Assembly: GCA_028870815.1 (NCBI GenBank)
Contig: JAGWOU010000126.1
Span: 1 to 6,058 of the forward strand
Direction: 5' to 3'
Source of the DNA: Rhodospirillales bacterium
GTDB taxonomy: Bacteria > Pseudomonadota > Alphaproteobacteria > Acetobacterales > Acetobacteraceae
DNA: 6,058 bases
In this document: piece by piece, positions 5,109 to 6,058 of the stretch
Numbering within the stretch: position 1 is the first letter of the stretch
How the letters are laid out: each line of letters begins with the position of its first letter
The notes under the pieces: model-generated
What the model was told of the DNA's origin: nothing
The model's input: only the letters and a program-made list of their open reading frames with translations
Databases searched by the model: none
Program-made: the position numbers and the translations under genes

Positions 5109-6058
5109 TTATGCCTCCACCAGCACGTCGGTATAGAGTTCGGAGGCGTCAGGCTCCGGCGAGGCCTGCGCAAAATCGGCAGCCTCCTGCACGCGCGCCT
5201 TGATGCCGTCATCCAGCTTCTTCAGTTCGGCCTCGGAGACGCCCAGCTCCTCCAGCGCCTTGCGCGCGCTGTCCAGGCAGTCATGCTCGGCGCGCATTTT
5301 CTGCACTTCCTCACGGGTGCGGTATTTCGCCGGGTCGGACATTGAATGCCCGCGATAGCGGTAGGTTTTCATTTCCAGCAGAAACGGGCCCTTACCGGCG
5401 CGGCAATGCGCCACGGCCTGCTCGCCCGCCGCCTTCACGGCCAGCACGTCCATGCCGTCCACCGCCATGCTCGGCATGCCCCAAGGCGAGGCGTTGTGGG
5501 AAAGATCGGTGGAGGCGGTGGCGCGCTCAACCGAGGTGCCCATGGCGTAGCGGTTGTTTTCGATGATGAACACCACCGGCAGCTTCATCAACGCGGCCAG
5601 ATTATAGCTTTCGTAAACCTGCCCTTGGTTGGAAGCGCCCTCGCCGAAATAGGTCAGGCTCACATTGTCGTTCTCGCGGTACCAGTTGGAGAAGCCAAGC
5701 CCAGTACCCAAAGACACCTGCGCGCCGACGATGCCATGCCCGCCAAAGAAACCTTTTTCCTTGCTGAACATGTGCATGGAGCCGCCCTTGCCCTTGGAGT
5801 AGCCGCCGATACGCCCGGTCAACTCCGCCATCACGCCTTTCGGGTCCATGCCGCAGGCCAGCATATGGCCATGGTCGCGGTAGGAGGTGATAACCTCGTC
5901 ACCCTCCTTCAGGCAGTGCTGCATGCCGATCACGACGGCTTCCTGCCCAATATAGAGGTGGCAGAACCCGGCGATGAGGCCCATGCCGTAAAGCTGCCCG
6001 GCCTTTTCCTCGAACCGGCGGATCAGCAGCATGCGCTCATAGGCGTCCAGCAATTCCT
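5109..6058 (-). CDS. pdhA: Pyruvate dehydrogenase E1 alpha subunit (5' end beyond window)
   Basis: Binds thiamine diphosphate with PdhB and decarboxylates pyruvate. The frame is open to the window edge. The first full codons read E-L-L-D-A-Y-E-R-M-L-L; the TTG at 6051-6053 is an internal leucine, not a start. About 20-35 N-terminal residues are missing, judged from usual lengths near 335-350. Counting that leucine as residue 1: RRFEEKAGQLYGMG (12-25), the cofactor-region SYRDHG (57-62), the metal/diphosphate motif GEG-x26-NN (137-139 and 166-167), GTSVER (172-177) and HSMSDP (236-241), the last two matching the loops that are phosphorylated in mammalian E1 alpha. Two features are unusual: GEG instead of GDG, and a loop at 184-197 lacking the KRG and IPG seen in the human and Sinorhizobium sequences I recall. 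Frame, length and remaining motifs are intact, so the gene looks functional. It is first in the visible operon, overlaps the pdhB ribosome site, and ends in TAA. Confidence 0.95.
   Translation of the reverse strand, partial: ELLDAYERMLLIRRFEEKAGQLYGMGLIAGFCHLYIGQEAVVIGMQHCLKEGDEVITSYRDHGHMLACGMDPKGVMAELTGRIGGYSKGKGGSMHMFSKEKGFFGGHGIVGAQVSLGTGLGFSNWYRENDNVSLTYFGEGASNQGQVYESYNLAALMKLPVVFIIENNRYAMGTSVERATASTDLSHNASPWGMPSMAVDGMDVLAVKAAGEQAVAHCRAGKGPFLLEMKTYRYRGHSMSDPAKYRTREEVQKMRAEHDCLDSARKALEELGVSEAELKKLDDGIKARVQEAADFAQASPEPDASELYTDVLVEA
5114..5118 (-). promoter_or_regulatory. Ribosome binding site of pdhB inside the pdhA 3' end
   Basis: GGAGG is formed by the GTG GAG GCA codons just before the pdhA stop, 10 bases before the pdhB ATG. 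Ribosomes finishing pdhA therefore cover this site, which favours coupled and near-equal synthesis of the two E1 subunits; the coupling is inferred. Confidence 0.75.

Noticed and set aside
6051..6053. TTG as a start codon for pdhA
   Set aside because: The frame stays open upstream to the window edge (a Glu codon precedes it), and E1 alpha proteins normally have about 20-35 more N-terminal residues, so this is an internal leucine.
5109..6058. Assignment of the E1 alpha gene to branched-chain 2-oxoacid dehydrogenase because of GEG
   Set aside because: GTSVER, HSMSDPAKYRTREE and the strongly PDH-like PdhB and PdhC next door all point to pyruvate dehydrogenase.

Overview
The window is an ordinary housekeeping locus: a pyruvate dehydrogenase (PDH) complex operon read entirely on the minus strand. 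In transcription order, from high to low coordinates, it holds pdhA (E1 alpha, 5' end cut off by the window edge), pdhB (E1 beta with its own lipoyl domain), pdhC (E2), lpdA (E3) and lipA (lipoyl synthase). The only other DNA is short spacers of 5, 18, 14 and 47 bases plus 14 bases beyond lipA, so there is no empty stretch to describe.

The organism is very probably an alphaproteobacterium. The sequence is GC-rich, E1 is the split alpha/beta heterotetrameric type found in mitochondria and alphaproteobacteria, and the E1 beta subunit carries an N-terminal lipoyl domain, an arrangement known from alphaproteobacteria such as Sinorhizobium and Zymomonas. A Maricaulales/Hyphomonadales-like source is possible, but that is only a guess; nothing here fixes the order.

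The five products form one working unit. PdhA and PdhB decarboxylate pyruvate on thiamine diphosphate and pass the acyl group to lipoyl arms. PdhC carries a lipoyl arm and makes acetyl-CoA. LpdA reoxidises the dihydrolipoyl arms with NAD+. LipA inserts the two sulfurs that turn octanoylated lysines into lipoyl groups, so the operon encodes a modifying enzyme along with two of its substrates. lipB is not in the window.

I found no undescribed system. The points most worth a second look are: (1) a 44-bp perfect direct repeat shared by the lipoyl-lysine regions of pdhB and pdhC, flanked by sequence with many synonymous differences, which looks like a gene-conversion tract; (2) a GEG in place of the usual GDG thiamine-diphosphate motif in PdhA, together with an unusual nearby loop; (3) a strong hairpin without a U-tract between lpdA and lipA. 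Two apparent start codons are corrected: pdhC most likely starts at the ATG at 3742-3744 rather than the TTG six bases upstream, and pdhA is open through the window edge at 6058.
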